Shown here: positions 37,785 to 47,727 of the stretch, piece after piece
Layout of the letters: each line of letters begins with the position of its first letter
How positions within the stretch are numbered: position 1 is the stretch's first letter
Assembly (NCBI GenBank): GCA_950075865.1
Contig: CATMVA010000001.1
Coordinates: 124,001 to 188,000 of the forward strand
Length of the DNA: 64,000 nt
Direction: 5' to 3'
DNA from: an uncultured Oscillospiraceae bacterium
Lineage (GTDB): Bacteria; Bacillota; Clostridia; Oscillospirales; Oscillospiraceae
The notes under the pieces: model-generated
Databases searched by the model: none
Seen by the model: only the letters and a program-made list of their open reading frames with translations
What the model was told of the DNA's origin: nothing
Translations under genes and position numbers: made by a program

Positions 37785-38408
37785 TCAGCTTTCGCTGATG
37801 TCGCCGGGAGTGAAAAAGGGCGCCGCCTTGCGCCGGATACGACGAACCGCATTATCTACCGCTTTGGACGTTTTGTCAGTCCGCAACGCAATTTCGGAAT
37901 AGGAAAGCCCATCCAGATAAAAATCCAGAACGGTTTTTTCAAAGGCGGAAAGACGACCGCGCAATGTCCCTATCCGGCCTTCCTTCTCCTCCCTGTCAAT
38001 AAAAGCTTCCTCAGGATCTTTTTGCCCTTGATAATCGGCCTGGTAGCCATAGGACGCTGCATTTTCTTCAAACTGAGGGGCATCAAGGGAAAGCGAGTGA
38101 TTCAGAGGGGTATGTTTTTCCCTGGCCGCGGATCTCACGGCAGAGCGAAGCCGATTGCAGATACAGATTTCTGCATAAGTCCGAAAAGAAGATCCCTTTT
38201 CGACAGAAAAACCTCGAATGGCGGCCAGGAGGCCGATCATCCCCTCCTGGATCAAGTCCTCGGTATCGGCACCAGCCAGAAAGTATGGCCGGGCACAAAT
38301 ACGGACCAACTGGGTATATCGGCTGACCAAATATTCTTCCGCCTGAGTATCTCCTTCTAAGGCGAGATTGCACAGCTCCTCATCAGCGCGTTCGTGGAGA
38401 GGCATCAT
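37785..38408 (-). CDS. sigH: RNA polymerase sigma factor SigH (stationary phase/sporulation, 207 aa)
   Basis: It belongs to the sigma-70 family, Sigma-30 (SigH) type. Region 2 contains YLVSRYTQLVRICARPYFL, then GADTEDLIQEGMIGLLAAIR and RTYAEICICNRL. Region 4 has LRGRLSAFEKTVLDFYLDGL and SYSEIALRTDKTSKAVDNAV. SigH starts the sporulation programme by activating spo0A and the early sigma operons. The ATG at 38406-38408 sits 7 nt after AAAAGGAG; a second ATG follows directly. It has its own promoter after glmM. Confidence 0.92.
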   Translation of the reverse strand: MMPLHERADEELCNLALEGDTQAEEYLVSRYTQLVRICARPYFLAGADTEDLIQEGMIGLLAAIRGFSVEKGSSFRTYAEICICNRLRSAVRSAAREKHTPLNHSLSLDAPQFEENAASYGYQADYQGQKDPEEAFIDREEKEGRIGTLRGRLSAFEKTVLDFYLDGLSYSEIALRTDKTSKAVDNAVRRIRRKAAPFFTPGDISES

Positions 38409-38426
38409 TTCTCTTCTCCTTTTACT

Positions 38427-38455
38427 TGTATAACAGAAAATCAAATATTTGTCAA
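38427..38455 (-). promoter_or_regulatory. Promoter of sigH
   Basis: TTGACA and TATACA are 17 bp apart on the minus strand, 18 bp before the ATG. Confidence 0.72.
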
Positions 38456-38494
38456 GAGTTTTTTGGTCATTTTACTTCCAAAACTCCAAAGCTC

Positions 38495-39847
38495 TCACAG
38501 CATTTTTATCAGATTTGCCAAACTTTCCGCCTGGGCTTTGGCAGTGACCTCCTCCTTTGCTTCCACCATCACCCGCAACAACGGCTCTGTTCCAGAAGGA
38601 CGCACCAACACTCGTCCGGTATCCGCCAGCTCGCTCTCGGTCTTTGCGATCGCCTCCCGAAGGGCTTGGGAGGCCATGATCTCCTCCTTTTTTTCTTTGG
38701 TGGCTACATAAACATTTACTAAAACCTGAGGATATCTGACGCACATAGCAGCAAGTTTGGAGGCTTTCTCCCCAGAACGATAAACAACAGACAAAAGCTG
38801 CAACGCAGTCAATTCACCATCTCCAGTGGTGGCAAACTTTCGGAAAATGGTGTGTCCCGATTGTTCTCCTCCCAGAATAAAGCCGCCACGTTCCATCTCC
38901 TCCAGCACATTACGGTCACCCACAGGCGTAATCCCCAAGGTAACTCCGCGTTCTTTGCAGAAAATCCGCAGTCCCAGGTTGCTCATAACTGTTGCCACGA
39001 CAGTATTGCCGGACAGCTCTCCTTTGCGCATCAAATCAGTGCCGCAGATAGCTAGCACCTGGTCTCCGTCGATCAGGATCCCGTTTTCGTCCACCGCCAG
39101 ACAGCGGTCCGCATCTCCATCAAAAGCGATACCCATATCATAGTTTCCTGCCTTCACCATGGCGGAAAGCTTCTCAATATGCGTAGACCCACAATCCCGG
39201 TTGATATTTATCCCGTCCGGATCTACGTTAATGATATCGCTATGGAGTTTGGGAAAACGGTCAAAAAGCCGTCCCGCGGTGGCAGCAGAGGCCCCGTTGG
39301 CGCAATCGATCAAAATACGCATCCCAGCAAAATCGGTATCCACCGTACCTACCAAATGGTCGATATAGTCTTCGGAAGCCTGCTCGTCAGCGTAGATCAC
39401 CTTTCCAATCTCGGCACAGGTCTTGAGGGGAGCTTTCTTATTGAAAAGGATCATGTCTTCGATCTCGTTTTCCAGCGCATCGGACAGCTTGAAGCCCTGG
39501 GCGTTAAATATCTTGATCCCATTGTGCTCAAATGGATTGTGGGAAGCTGAGATAACTATGCCCGCGTCTGCCTGATTGGCGATAGTCAGGAAGGCTACGC
39601 CGGGGGTCGGGATGACCCCCAAATGCAACACATCGGCTCCCGCCGAACACAGCCCAGCAATCAAGGCTCCCTCCAACAAATCGGAAGAAATACGGGTATC
39701 CTTTCCGATAGCGACCAAAGGTTTCTCCCGCTTCGCATCCCGAGCCAGGACCTGGGCTGCAGCACATCCTACTTCAAAGGCCAACTCGGCATCCAAGTTT
39801 TCGTTGACAATTCCTCGGATCCCATCTGTTCCAAACAATTTTCCCAA
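38495..39847 (-). CDS. glmM: Phosphoglucosamine mutase GlmM (450 aa)
   Basis: It interconverts glucosamine-6-P and glucosamine-1-P for cell-wall UDP-GlcNAc. The phosphoserine is in VISASHNPFEHNGIK (Ser about 102). The metal loop is AFDGDADRCL, the sugar loop GGEQSGHTIF and the phosphate-binding loop VRPSGTEPLLRV. The start is taken as TTG 39845-39847: it lies 8 nt after AAAGGAG and gives the family N-terminus MGKLFGTDGIRG. An ATG six codons upstream sits before that ribosome binding site. ruvB ends just upstream. Confidence 0.95.
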   Translation of the reverse strand: MGKLFGTDGIRGIVNENLDAELAFEVGCAAAQVLARDAKREKPLVAIGKDTRISSDLLEGALIAGLCSAGADVLHLGVIPTPGVAFLTIANQADAGIVISASHNPFEHNGIKIFNAQGFKLSDALENEIEDMILFNKKAPLKTCAEIGKVIYADEQASEDYIDHLVGTVDTDFAGMRILIDCANGASAATAGRLFDRFPKLHSDIINVDPDGININRDCGSTHIEKLSAMVKAGNYDMGIAFDGDADRCLAVDENGILIDGDQVLAICGTDLMRKGELSGNTVVATVMSNLGLRIFCKERGVTLGITPVGDRNVLEEMERGGFILGGEQSGHTIFRKFATTGDGELTALQLLSVVYRSGEKASKLAAMCVRYPQVLVNVYVATKEKKEEIMASQALREAIAKTESELADTGRVLVRPSGTEPLLRVMVEAKEEVTAKAQAESLANLIKML

Positions 39848-39865
39848 AGAAAACGCTCCTTTCAT

Positions 39866-40912
39866 TTACAGCGTCATTTGCTCCATTCCCATAAACTTGA
39901 TTCCAAGATGATCGTATGCCTTGGACGTGACACATCTTCCCCGTGGGGTCCGGGTCAAAAAGCCCAGCTGCATCAAATAGGGCTCATAGACATCCTCCAG
40001 GGTAACGGCTTCCTCGTTGATGGTAGCCGCCAGAGTTTCCAGTCCCACTGGTCCACCCCGGTAGTTTTCAATGATACTGGTAAGCATCCGCCGGTCAATG
40101 GCATCCAAACCAAGATAGTCCACCTCCAGCGCGGACAGAGCCTCATCTGCCACCTTCCGGGTGATGACGCCCCCTGCCCTGACCTGGGCGAAATCCCGGA
40201 CCCGGCGGAGCATCCGGTTGGCGATCCGGGGCGTCCCACGGCTTCGCTTGGCAATCTCCATGGCACCATCCACCTCCACAGGAACCTCCAGTATCCCGGC
40301 AGACCGTGTGACGATTTTGCTCAGCTCCTCTGGTGTGTAGAGCTCTAGCCGCAGGGTCACTCCAAAGCGGTCACGGAGAGGGGCCGAAAGCTGACCCGCA
40401 CGGGTCGTGGCCCCAATCAGGGTAAACTTGGGCAAATCAAGGCGGACGGAGTTGGCTGAAGGCCCTTTCCCGATGATGATATCAATGGCATAATCCTCCA
40501 TCGCCGGGTACAGGATCTCCTCCACCTGCCGGTTGAGACGGTGAATCTCATCCACAAAGAGGATATCATTCTCCCCCAGATTGGTCAGCAACGCCGCCAA
40601 ATCGCCGGGCTTCTCAATGGCCGGACCGGAGGTGATGCGGATATTGACCCCCATCTCATTGGCGATGATCCCTGCCAAAGTCGTCTTGCCCAGTCCCGGG
40701 GGGCCATGAAGAAGCACATGGTCCAGAGGCTCCTGCCGCATTTTGGCAGCCTGAATAAAGACCTCCAGATTCCCCTTGGCCTTCTCCTGCCCAATATATT
40801 CTTCGAGGGTCTGTGGCCGCAAAGACCCCTCATTTTCATCATCCCGGGTCAGCGTTGTAGCCACCAGCGGCTCCTCAGTCTCAAAGCCAATTTCAGAAAA
40901 ATCAATAGGCAA
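39866..40912 (-). CDS. ruvB: Holliday junction branch migration ATPase RuvB (348 aa)
   Basis: This AAA+ motor works with RuvA. The Walker A is [15 protein letters not shown], Walker [10 protein letters not shown], sensor 1 LIGATTRAG with the Arg finger [10 protein letters not shown], and a C-terminal winged helix contains [10 protein letters not shown]. The best start is TTG (40910-40912) after GGGAAGTGA; no ATG is available in frame at that place. It is part of ruvC-ruvA-ruvB. Confidence 0.97.
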   Translation of the reverse strand: MPIDFSEIGFETEEPLVATTLTRDDENEGSLRPQTLEEYIGQEKAKGNLEVFIQAAKMRQEPLDHVLLHGPPGLGKTTLAGIIANEMGVNIRITSGPAIEKPGDLAALLTNLGENDILFVDEIHRLNRQVEEILYPAMEDYAIDIIIGKGPSANSVRLDLPKFTLIGATTRAGQLSAPLRDRFGVTLRLELYTPEELSKIVTRSAGILEVPVEVDGAMEIAKRSRGTPRIANRMLRRVRDFAQVRAGGVITRKVADEALSALEVDYLGLDAIDRRMLTSIIENYRGGPVGLETLAATINEEAVTLEDVYEPYLMQLGFLTRTPRGRCVTSKAYDHLGIKFMGMEQMTL

Positions 40913-40937
40913 AAAATCACTTCCCTAATAGATAAAT

Positions 40938-41543
40938 TCACTTCACCATTTTCTTCAATGCCTGCTTGATAATCTGCTCCAAGGGCAGGCTTTCCATATC
41001 GACCCCTTTGAGGGCCATGGCAATCTCGCTGCCGGAATAACCCAGCACCGCCAGTGCGGCATTGGCTTCGCTGAACTTGTTTTCGGGAATCAAGGTGACC
41101 CCCGTTCCGCCGTAGCTCTCCCCCGCTCCGGTACCCAACTGCCCCTTGGCCAGCTTGTCCTTCAGCTCCAGAATGATCCGCTGGGCGATTTTTTTTCCGA
41201 TGCCGGGTGCGGCCGTCAACGATTTCTCGTCCCCGGTGATGATGGACATGGCCAACCGTTCCGGCGGCGCCGAGGACAGAATGGATAACGCCGCCTTGGG
41301 TCCCACCCCGGATACACTCACCAACAACTGGAAGCAGTTGAGCTCCTCCTCCGTGACAAACCCATAAAGCTCCACTGCATCCTCTCTGACGTTCAAATAA
41401 GTGTAAAGCTTTCCCGCTTGTCCCACCTTGAGGGCACTCAGCGTAACATTGGTCGTCCGGCAGGCATACCCTACCCCGCCGCAGTCAATGACCGCCAAAT
41501 AGGGTGCTACATGGACCACAATACCTTTTACATAGTAAAACAT
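40938..41543 (-). CDS. ruvA: Holliday junction DNA-binding protein RuvA (201 aa)
   Basis: It has the N-terminal OB fold (MFYYVKGIVVHVAPYLAVID), two helix-hairpin-helix motifs (LLVSVSGVGPKAALSIL and LTAAPGIGKKIAQRIILELK) and a C-terminal three-helix domain that contacts RuvB (EANAALAVLGYSGSEI). The ATG 41541-41543 follows AGGAGAG; a longer upstream extension of the frame is not homologous. Confidence 0.97.
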   Translation of the reverse strand: MFYYVKGIVVHVAPYLAVIDCGGVGYACRTTNVTLSALKVGQAGKLYTYLNVREDAVELYGFVTEEELNCFQLLVSVSGVGPKAALSILSSAPPERLAMSIITGDEKSLTAAPGIGKKIAQRIILELKDKLAKGQLGTGAGESYGGTGVTLIPENKFSEANAALAVLGYSGSEIAMALKGVDMESLPLEQIIKQALKKMVK

Positions 41544-41554
41544 TTCGCTCTCTC

Positions 41555-42094
41555 CTATTTCCTGGGATTTTTCACCGCATACCGCCCCGATCCGGGCCGG
41601 GCCGCCTCCGGAGACTGAAGTCTGGAGGTGACGCTGCGGGCATGGCATAACGCAATAGCAACTGCATCTGCGGCATCGTCCGGCCGGATCACTTTGGACA
41701 GACTCAGGATCCGCTTGGTCATATCCATGATCTGTGTCTTGGTGGCCTTTCCGTAACCAGTAATGGCCAACTTAACCTCAGAGGGGCTATACTCATAAAT
41801 GGGAACTCCGGCCCGTTCTGCCGCTGTCAGGATTACCCCTCTGGCCTGAGCTACACCAATGCCGGTCGTGATGTTGTTGGTAAAGAAAAGCTCCTCCACC
41901 GCCATAGCATCCGGATGAAAGGCCTCAAACAGCTGTGCCATATCATTCTCAATCTGAAGAAGCCGGGTAGGCAACGGCAGTCCGGCCTCTGTACGAATGG
42001 CTCCGCAGGAGAGAAGCTTCTGTTTCCCCTTCTCGTTTTGGAGCACCCCAAACCCAACAATAGCAAATCCGGGGTCTATGCCCAGAATGACCAT
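41555..42094 (-). CDS. ruvC: Crossover junction endodeoxyribonuclease RuvC (179 aa)
   Basis: It is the Holliday junction resolvase with an RNase H fold. The four acidic residues are visible: D in ILGIDPGFAIVGFG, E in AVEELFFTNN, and the pair in RPDDAADAVAIAL. The tail after AIALCHARS is 25 residues longer than in E. coli and rich in basic and proline residues. It is first in the ruvCAB-glmM unit, with its own promoter. Confidence 0.96.
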   Translation of the reverse strand: MVILGIDPGFAIVGFGVLQNEKGKQKLLSCGAIRTEAGLPLPTRLLQIENDMAQLFEAFHPDAMAVEELFFTNNITTGIGVAQARGVILTAAERAGVPIYEYSPSEVKLAITGYGKATKTQIMDMTKRILSLSKVIRPDDAADAVAIALCHARSVTSRLQSPEAARPGSGRYAVKNPRK

Positions 42095-42133
42095 ATGCCC
42101 CGTTCCCCTTTCTCTCTAAGCTATGTTCATAAT

Positions 42134-42162
42134 ATTTTACCATTTCTTACTTCCGGGCGCAA
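42134..42162 (-). promoter_or_regulatory. Promoter of ruvCAB-glmM
   Basis: TTGCGC and TAAAAT are 17 bp apart on the minus strand, 39 bp before the ruvC ATG. Confidence 0.55.
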
Positions 42163-42176
42163 CGGTGGATTTGCAA

Positions 42177-42204
42177 AAAGGGCGGGGAAAATTCCCCGCC
42201 CTTT
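42177..42204 (-). terminator. Terminator of hom-lysC
   Basis: AAAGGGCGGGG pairs with CCCCGCCCTTT. Leftward it is followed by TTTTTGC. Confidence 0.85.
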
Positions 42205-42218
42205 CCTGTCTGAAATTG

Positions 42219-43451
42219 TTAAATGGAACCTCCCGCATTGATCTGACCGTAAAATTTGTCATGTGTCACCTTGACCGCCCGGTCCGCATCAGCCAGATCC
42301 ACCAGCACCGAAACCTTGATTTCACTGGTAGAAATCATGTGGATGTTGATCCCCGAGCTATAAAGAGCCTCAAACATGCTGGCCGCTACACCGGGGTTAT
42401 TGATCATCCCAGCCCCTACGATGGAGACTTTGGCCACATTGGGGTTCACATCGATATGATCAAAGCCGATGTATGCCTGATTCTCCTCCAGGATCTTAGT
42501 AGCCGCTTCCATATCGCTCTTGGTTACAGTAAAGCTGATGTCCTTCTTGTCCTCTCGTCCGATAGACTGAAGGATGATATCAACATTGATCTTCTCCTTG
42601 GCCAGCAAAGAGAACACCTTGAAGGCAATACCCGGTTCGTCCTCCAGACCAACCAGTGCCAGACGGGCAATATTCTTATCCTTGGCGATGCCGCTGATAT
42701 GAGACTGTTCCATTCCTTTGACGACCTCCTTGACTTTGGTCCCCGGATTTCCGGAAAAGCTGGAAAGGACCTCCAGGTTGACGTTGTACCGTTTTGCCAT
42801 TTCCACCGAACGGTTGTGAAGTACCTGAGCGCCTAAAGTAGCAAGCTCCAGCATCTCGTCGAAGGTAATCTCTGCAAGCTTGCGGGCCTCGGGCACCAGT
42901 CGGGGGTCTGCGGTATAGACCCCATCCACATCGGTATAGATTTGACACAGATCAGCATGTAGGCTGGCCGCCAGCGCCACCGCCGAGGTGTCTGAGCCGC
43001 CACGCCCCAACGTAGTGACATCTCCCTGCTGGTTGAGGCCCTGGAATCCGGTGACAATAACGATCGTTCGCTTATCCAGCTCACTGAGGATCCGTTCTGT
43101 CATCACCCGTTTGATCCTAGCATTGCCATAGGTCGAGTTGGTCTGAACTCCAGCCTGCCAGCCGGTGAGGGAGACCACCGAATACCCCATGGCCTCAATA
43201 GCCATGGCGCAGAGCGCACAGGAAACCTGCTCTCCGGTGGACAGGAGCATATCCATCTCCCGTTTGGAAGCGTGGGGATTGATCTCCTCCGCCTTGGCAA
43301 TCAAATCGTCCGTGGTGTCTCCCTGCGCCGAGAGGACCGCCACGACCTGATGGCCTCTCCGATATGTCTCTGTGATAATTCGGGCCACATTACGAAGCCT
43401 GTCGGCATCCGCAACGGAAGACCCGCCAAATTTCTGAACAATGAGTCCCAT
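42219..43451 (-). CDS. lysC: Aspartate kinase (410 aa)
   Basis: It phosphorylates aspartate, the first step of the aspartate family. The N-terminal kinase domain carries LIVQKFGGSSVAD, TLGRGGSDTSAVALA and YTDVDGVYTADPR. Two ACT domains at the C-terminus (about 265-410) contain ISFTVTKSDMEAA and KVSIVGAGMINNPGVAAS and give feedback control by lysine/threonine. The ATG follows GGAGGT. It lies 58 bp downstream of hom; no lysine riboswitch was recognised upstream. Confidence 0.96.
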   Translation of the reverse strand: MGLIVQKFGGSSVADADRLRNVARIITETYRRGHQVVAVLSAQGDTTDDLIAKAEEINPHASKREMDMLLSTGEQVSCALCAMAIEAMGYSVVSLTGWQAGVQTNSTYGNARIKRVMTERILSELDKRTIVIVTGFQGLNQQGDVTTLGRGGSDTSAVALAASLHADLCQIYTDVDGVYTADPRLVPEARKLAEITFDEMLELATLGAQVLHNRSVEMAKRYNVNLEVLSSFSGNPGTKVKEVVKGMEQSHISGIAKDKNIARLALVGLEDEPGIAFKVFSLLAKEKINVDIILQSIGREDKKDISFTVTKSDMEAATKILEENQAYIGFDHIDVNPNVAKVSIVGAGMINNPGVAASMFEALYSSGINIHMISTSEIKVSVLVDLADADRAVKVTHDKFYGQINAGGSI

Positions 43452-43509
43452 TGGAAACAGTACCTCCTTGAGGGTTCTGGTCTATTTTATGCGGCTGTTC
43501 CCCCTGCCG

Positions 43510-44724
43510 TCAGTCCCCCAAAACGCGGAACAGCGCACTCAATTCTACACTGCTCAACCGCGCTTCCAGTTCCGGACGGGGCATTGCCGGGGTCAAAACA
43601 GCGCTTTCCCCCGCCGGCGCACCGGAGTTGGCCAAGGGAAGTACATCTCCCAGTGCGGCACGGAAAACGTCAATGTCCGTCTGCCCCCGGACATACCAGA
43701 AACCAGGGATATCATCCGGAGACACCACCGTATCAGGACCGCCTTCCTCCCAGTCCAAATACTTCGGACGGTCCCGGTATACCACAGCCTCCATCATATC
43801 GGCTACGACCGCTGAGGCCGTCGGAAGCTTTCCGGCTCCCCTGCCGTAAAACATCACATCCCCCACGGCATTTCCTTTTACAGAGATCGCGTTGAACACA
43901 TCTTCCACAGCCGAAAGCGGATTGCTCCCCGGGATCAGATGTGGTGCCACAAAAGCCCGGACGCTGCCGTCCTCTCCGCGGACGGCCCGCCCCAACAGTT
44001 TGATCTTATAGTCTCTGGATGCGGCATAAGCCACGTCAGCCAACGTAACACGGGTGATCCCTTCGGTCGGCACCTGATTCGGATGGATCTGCCGTCCAAA
44101 CGCCAGTGCAGCCAGGATACAGGTCTTCCGACAGGCATCCAGCCCTTCCACATCAGCGGTCGGATCCTTTTCCGCATATCCGTTGGCCTGAGCCTCCTCC
44201 AGAGCCTCCCGGAATGAGATCCCGGACCGGATCATCCGAGTGAGGATATAGTTGGTCGTTCCATTCAAAATCCCACGGACCTCGGTGATCTCATTGGCCG
44301 CCAGGCACCGCTTCATAGGACGAATAACGGGGATCCCCCCACCTACGCTCGCCTCATACAGGTAACTGACTCCATGCTTTTGCGCCAAACCCATCAACTC
44401 GCAGCCGTGTTCCGCTACCAACTCTTTGTTGGAAGTGATCACGCTTTTCCCCGCACAGATGGCCCGTTTGGTAAATTCTTTGGCTATCCCGGTACCGCCG
44501 ATGGTCTCGGCCACGACCTCCACCTCGAGGTCACGCTCTATCGTGGTGAAATCATGGATCACAAACTCCTGAAAGGGATTTCCAGGGAAATCCTTCACAT
44601 CCAGAATATATTTGAGCTCCAAATCAGTGTGGAGCTTATTTTTGATCAAAGCACTGTTTTCCCGCAAAACCTCAGCCACACCAGAGCCAACGACACCAAA
44701 CCCTAAAATAGCCACTTTTGCCAT
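43510..44724 (-). CDS. hom: Homoserine dehydrogenase (404 aa)
   Basis: It reduces aspartate semialdehyde to homoserine. The NAD(P) loop is VAILGFGVVGSGVAEVL, and the catalytic region includes VITSNKELVAEHG, GGGIPVIRPM, RGILNGTTNYILTRM and ADVEGLDACRKTCILAAL. Residues after about 330 (GVPDDIPGFWYVRGQTDI-like part) form a short ACT-type regulatory domain. hom and lysC form one unit, while asd and dapAB are elsewhere in the window. Confidence 0.95.
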   Translation of the reverse strand: MAKVAILGFGVVGSGVAEVLRENSALIKNKLHTDLELKYILDVKDFPGNPFQEFVIHDFTTIERDLEVEVVAETIGGTGIAKEFTKRAICAGKSVITSNKELVAEHGCELMGLAQKHGVSYLYEASVGGGIPVIRPMKRCLAANEITEVRGILNGTTNYILTRMIRSGISFREALEEAQANGYAEKDPTADVEGLDACRKTCILAALAFGRQIHPNQVPTEGITRVTLADVAYAASRDYKIKLLGRAVRGEDGSVRAFVAPHLIPGSNPLSAVEDVFNAISVKGNAVGDVMFYGRGAGKLPTASAVVADMMEAVVYRDRPKYLDWEEGGPDTVVSPDDIPGFWYVRGQTDIDVFRAALGDVLPLANSGAPAGESAVLTPAMPRPELEARLSSVELSALFRVLGD

Positions 44725-44772
44725 TGTTCTCGTCTCTCTTTCCTTGGAATGGTGTTATGGCCCCAACTGTCA

Positions 44773-47457
44773 TTATACCGGAGGCTGAAAGGAATCTATT
44801 GTCTCAACTGGCTCCGACTCCACCGGAGGTGGCGTAAAGGCAGGTTGACTTTCCACTGGAGGCGGAGTGAACCAGGGTTGAGCCGGATCCTGTGTGGTAC
44901 CAGGAGTTACTTCCGGCGGATAAATGTTCACTCCCCACGGATTGGGCCAGGTAGAGCTATCCTCGGGATCGAAGAAAGGATCCTGTTCCGGTGTGGGCCA
45001 GGTAGTCGGATCGTTATAGTCAAAGGAATACGGATCGTACGGCTCTGGAGCAACCGGTTCTGTGTGGACTGTACAGGTCCCCTCCGCCTCCCAGGAGTGC
45101 AGGAAATAAGCATCGTCCTCAGGCGGAGTCTCCCCCTCATATTTGCGTTCCATATCTACTACAGCAACGGTGATCTTACCAAGCGTGGTCACATTCCCTT
45201 CCTCATCCATAGCGGCCTCAGGACAGAACTCCCCGGCCAAATGGTAGCGGCCGGTAGGTGTTCCATCCGCCTTCAGGATCGGATCGGCTGTACAGACCTC
45301 AACCAAAACATGAGCATCACAGTACTCGCTGGGAACATCCTCCCGGAAAAACTGGGCTGTAGCCACCCGGCTTCCCCGGATATCATTACGGCAATTATCT
45401 GTCGCCAATTTTCCAGTGTCCAGACAATAGTCCACAGAAACAAGTCCAGCGGGCTGATCAAAATCCTTGTTTTCTAATCCTTCGTGGACTTGACTCATAA
45501 CCATCCGCCAAAGCCTTGGCGCCGACACATCTCCGTTGATAACCTCAGGACGCTGATAGCCCACCCAAACCGCAGCCGTGTAGTAGGGGGTATAGCCAAC
45601 AAACCAGAGATCATTCTTGGCCGTGGTGGTACCGGTCTTACCGGCGATAGTCATGCCGGAGAAACTGGCTCCGCCGCCGGTGCCTGCGCGCACCACGTTT
45701 TTGAGCATCTGATTCACATAGTAGACAGTGCTCTCTTTCAGGACCGGCTCACCCACCGCCTCATTGGACAGTATCACCTTTCCGTTGGCATCCTCCACCC
45801 TGGAATAGGTTCGGGGCTCGATATAAACGCCATTGCGGGGGAATACCGAATAGGCCCCTGCCATATCCAGGGTGCTGACGCCGCGGGTAAGACCGCCAAG
45901 TCCCAACTGAGAAAGGCCGATATCGGTAAATTCCTTGCCGTTGATGGTCTCCCTGACCACCAGGTGGTCCGAATCGATTCCGAAGGTATTGATCAAAAAC
46001 TCATAGCTGGCGCTGGGTGTAACATACTCGTTGAGCAGACGGATGGACACCGTGTTGACCGAGTTGGTCAGTGCGTTAAAAATCGTCATCTGTCCCCGCC
46101 AATGGCGGTCCGAGTTGACCGGCCAAGGCTTCTCATTCAAAATGAAAGAGGGACTGTCCTCGATCACGTCATAGGGGGTCACAAGCCCCATCTCGATGGC
46201 CGGGGCATAGACCGCAAGGGGCTTGATGGAGGACCCAGGCTGCCGCTGGGCTGCGGTAGCCATATTATAGCCTCGGGCATCTTCCGCAGTCTTCTCGCCC
46301 ATCTTTCCGGCAAGGGCCACCACATTTCCCTGAGGGTCCACCACCGTGATGGCCGACTGCAGCTGCTGGCCCGAGGGAGAGATGATGGGCAGATTCTCCC
46401 TATTGGAGTACACACTGTCCACCGCCGCCTGGACCTTGGGATCTACGCAGGCATAAATCTTCAGACCGCCGGAGCTGACCATGATCTCGGCCGCATTCTT
46501 CGGAATACTATACTGCTCCTGCAAATCGCGGATCACATCAGCAATAACCTGATCAGTATACCATGAATGCAGGGAGTTTTCCCGGCCGTCCCGGTAGCCC
46601 CGGTGGAAATCAATGACCTCGGCCTTGGCTTGCTCGCACTCTTCCTCGGTAATATACCCATCCCGCAGCATAGCATCCAGCACCAATCCCCGCCGTTTGG
46701 CATTATTCTCCGGCCGGGTATAGGGGTCATAAAGAGACGGATTGTTCGTAATGCTAATCAAGCTGGCACACTCGGCCAGACTCAGCTCCGTGACCTCCTT
46801 GCCGAAATACATATAGGATGCGGTGTAAACGCCCCAGCATTTCCTGCCGAAGAAGATCCGGTTGAAATATTGTTCCAGAGTATACTCCTTGGAATACTTC
46901 TTGTCGAATTCCAGGGCACGAAAAATCTCAATAATCTTTCGTTTTACCGTCACATCATCATATTGCGTCATATTCTTGATGGTCTGCTGGGTAATGGTGG
47001 AACCACCCTGAATATTTCCGCCAGTAAACATGGTCAGAATACTTCTGGCCGTCCGGATCCAGTCCACTCCGTTATGCTGGTAGAACCGGCGGTCCTCAAT
47101 GGCCACCGCGGCGTGGATCAGATCCTCTGGGATATCCTCGTAGGCAATCAGCACCCGGTCCTCGTCACCGTTCCAAGTATCATACTCCTGGACCTCCCCG
47201 GTTTCCGGATCGGTATAGTAAATCGTACTGGACTGATCCATGGGAAAATCTGCCGCGTCCAGCGGTGTCAGAGGCAAGATCACATTTTTGATATAGACCG
47301 CCGCAAAACAGGCCAAAAAGGCACAGGTGATCACCCCCACCAGGAAAAGCGTACCCAGCACTTTCAGTATCCGCATCGCAATATGGCCTTTTTTTCGATG
47401 TTTCCGGGGTCGGCTTCCGGCAGGACGCCGCTGCGGATTAGAAGCTCTTTCTGCCAC
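44773..47457 (-). CDS. Class A penicillin-binding protein, PBP1a type (894 aa)
   Basis: This is a bifunctional peptidoglycan glycosyltransferase/transpeptidase at the cytoplasmic membrane. A basic cytoplasmic tail (RRPAGSRPRKHRKKG) precedes one membrane helix (about 29-55). The GT51 domain has AVAIEDRRFYQHNGVDW (catalytic Glu 121) and GGSTITQQTIKNM. The transpeptidase motifs are SSIK (409-412), SVN (466-468) and KTGT (607-610). The last 100 residues are Pro/Asp/Glu-rich with a repeated PPPVES unit, probably wall-embedded. It starts with GTG (47455-47457) after AAGGAGGTG. Confidence 0.95.
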   Translation of the reverse strand: MAERASNPQRRPAGSRPRKHRKKGHIAMRILKVLGTLFLVGVITCAFLACFAAVYIKNVILPLTPLDAADFPMDQSSTIYYTDPETGEVQEYDTWNGDEDRVLIAYEDIPEDLIHAAVAIEDRRFYQHNGVDWIRTARSILTMFTGGNIQGGSTITQQTIKNMTQYDDVTVKRKIIEIFRALEFDKKYSKEYTLEQYFNRIFFGRKCWGVYTASYMYFGKEVTELSLAECASLISITNNPSLYDPYTRPENNAKRRGLVLDAMLRDGYITEEECEQAKAEVIDFHRGYRDGRENSLHSWYTDQVIADVIRDLQEQYSIPKNAAEIMVSSGGLKIYACVDPKVQAAVDSVYSNRENLPIISPSGQQLQSAITVVDPQGNVVALAGKMGEKTAEDARGYNMATAAQRQPGSSIKPLAVYAPAIEMGLVTPYDVIEDSPSFILNEKPWPVNSDRHWRGQMTIFNALTNSVNTVSIRLLNEYVTPSASYEFLINTFGIDSDHLVVRETINGKEFTDIGLSQLGLGGLTRGVSTLDMAGAYSVFPRNGVYIEPRTYSRVEDANGKVILSNEAVGEPVLKESTVYYVNQMLKNVVRAGTGGGASFSGMTIAGKTGTTTAKNDLWFVGYTPYYTAAVWVGYQRPEVINGDVSAPRLWRMVMSQVHEGLENKDFDQPAGLVSVDYCLDTGKLATDNCRNDIRGSRVATAQFFREDVPSEYCDAHVLVEVCTADPILKADGTPTGRYHLAGEFCPEAAMDEEGNVTTLGKITVAVVDMERKYEGETPPEDDAYFLHSWEAEGTCTVHTEPVAPEPYDPYSFDYNDPTTWPTPEQDPFFDPEDSSTWPNPWGVNIYPPEVTPGTTQDPAQPWFTPPPVESQPAFTPPPVESEPVETIDSFQPPV

Positions 47458-47551
47458 AAAGGCACCTCCTTACACAAGAGGAAAACTCAGATTCTTTTGG
47501 GACATCTCTCCGATAAAGCGCAACAAAGGACATAGTTAGAGATTATAGTAC

Positions 47552-47579
47552 ATTATACCACGAGTTCGGATTTTGTCCA
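47552..47579 (-). promoter_or_regulatory. Promoter of the penicillin-binding protein gene
   Basis: TGGACA and a consensus TATAAT are 16 bp apart on the minus strand, leaving a leader of about 90 nt. Confidence 0.55.
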
Positions 47580-47650
47580 CCCCAAACCTCAGATTTAACA
47601 TCTTCCAAACATATTCTGAGGATCCGACAAAAATTGCAAGGGCTTCACTC

Positions 47651-47679
47651 TTGCTTTTTTTGCTCCGGCGGGGTACAAT
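47651..47679 (+). promoter_or_regulatory. Promoter of the DUF1292 gene
   Basis: TTGCTT and TACAAT are 17 bp apart, 48 bp before the ATG. Confidence 0.55.
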
Positions 47680-47727
47680 AGCTTCAGGAGAACAATATCC
47701 TCAAATTTACACAATGGAGGCCCTTTT

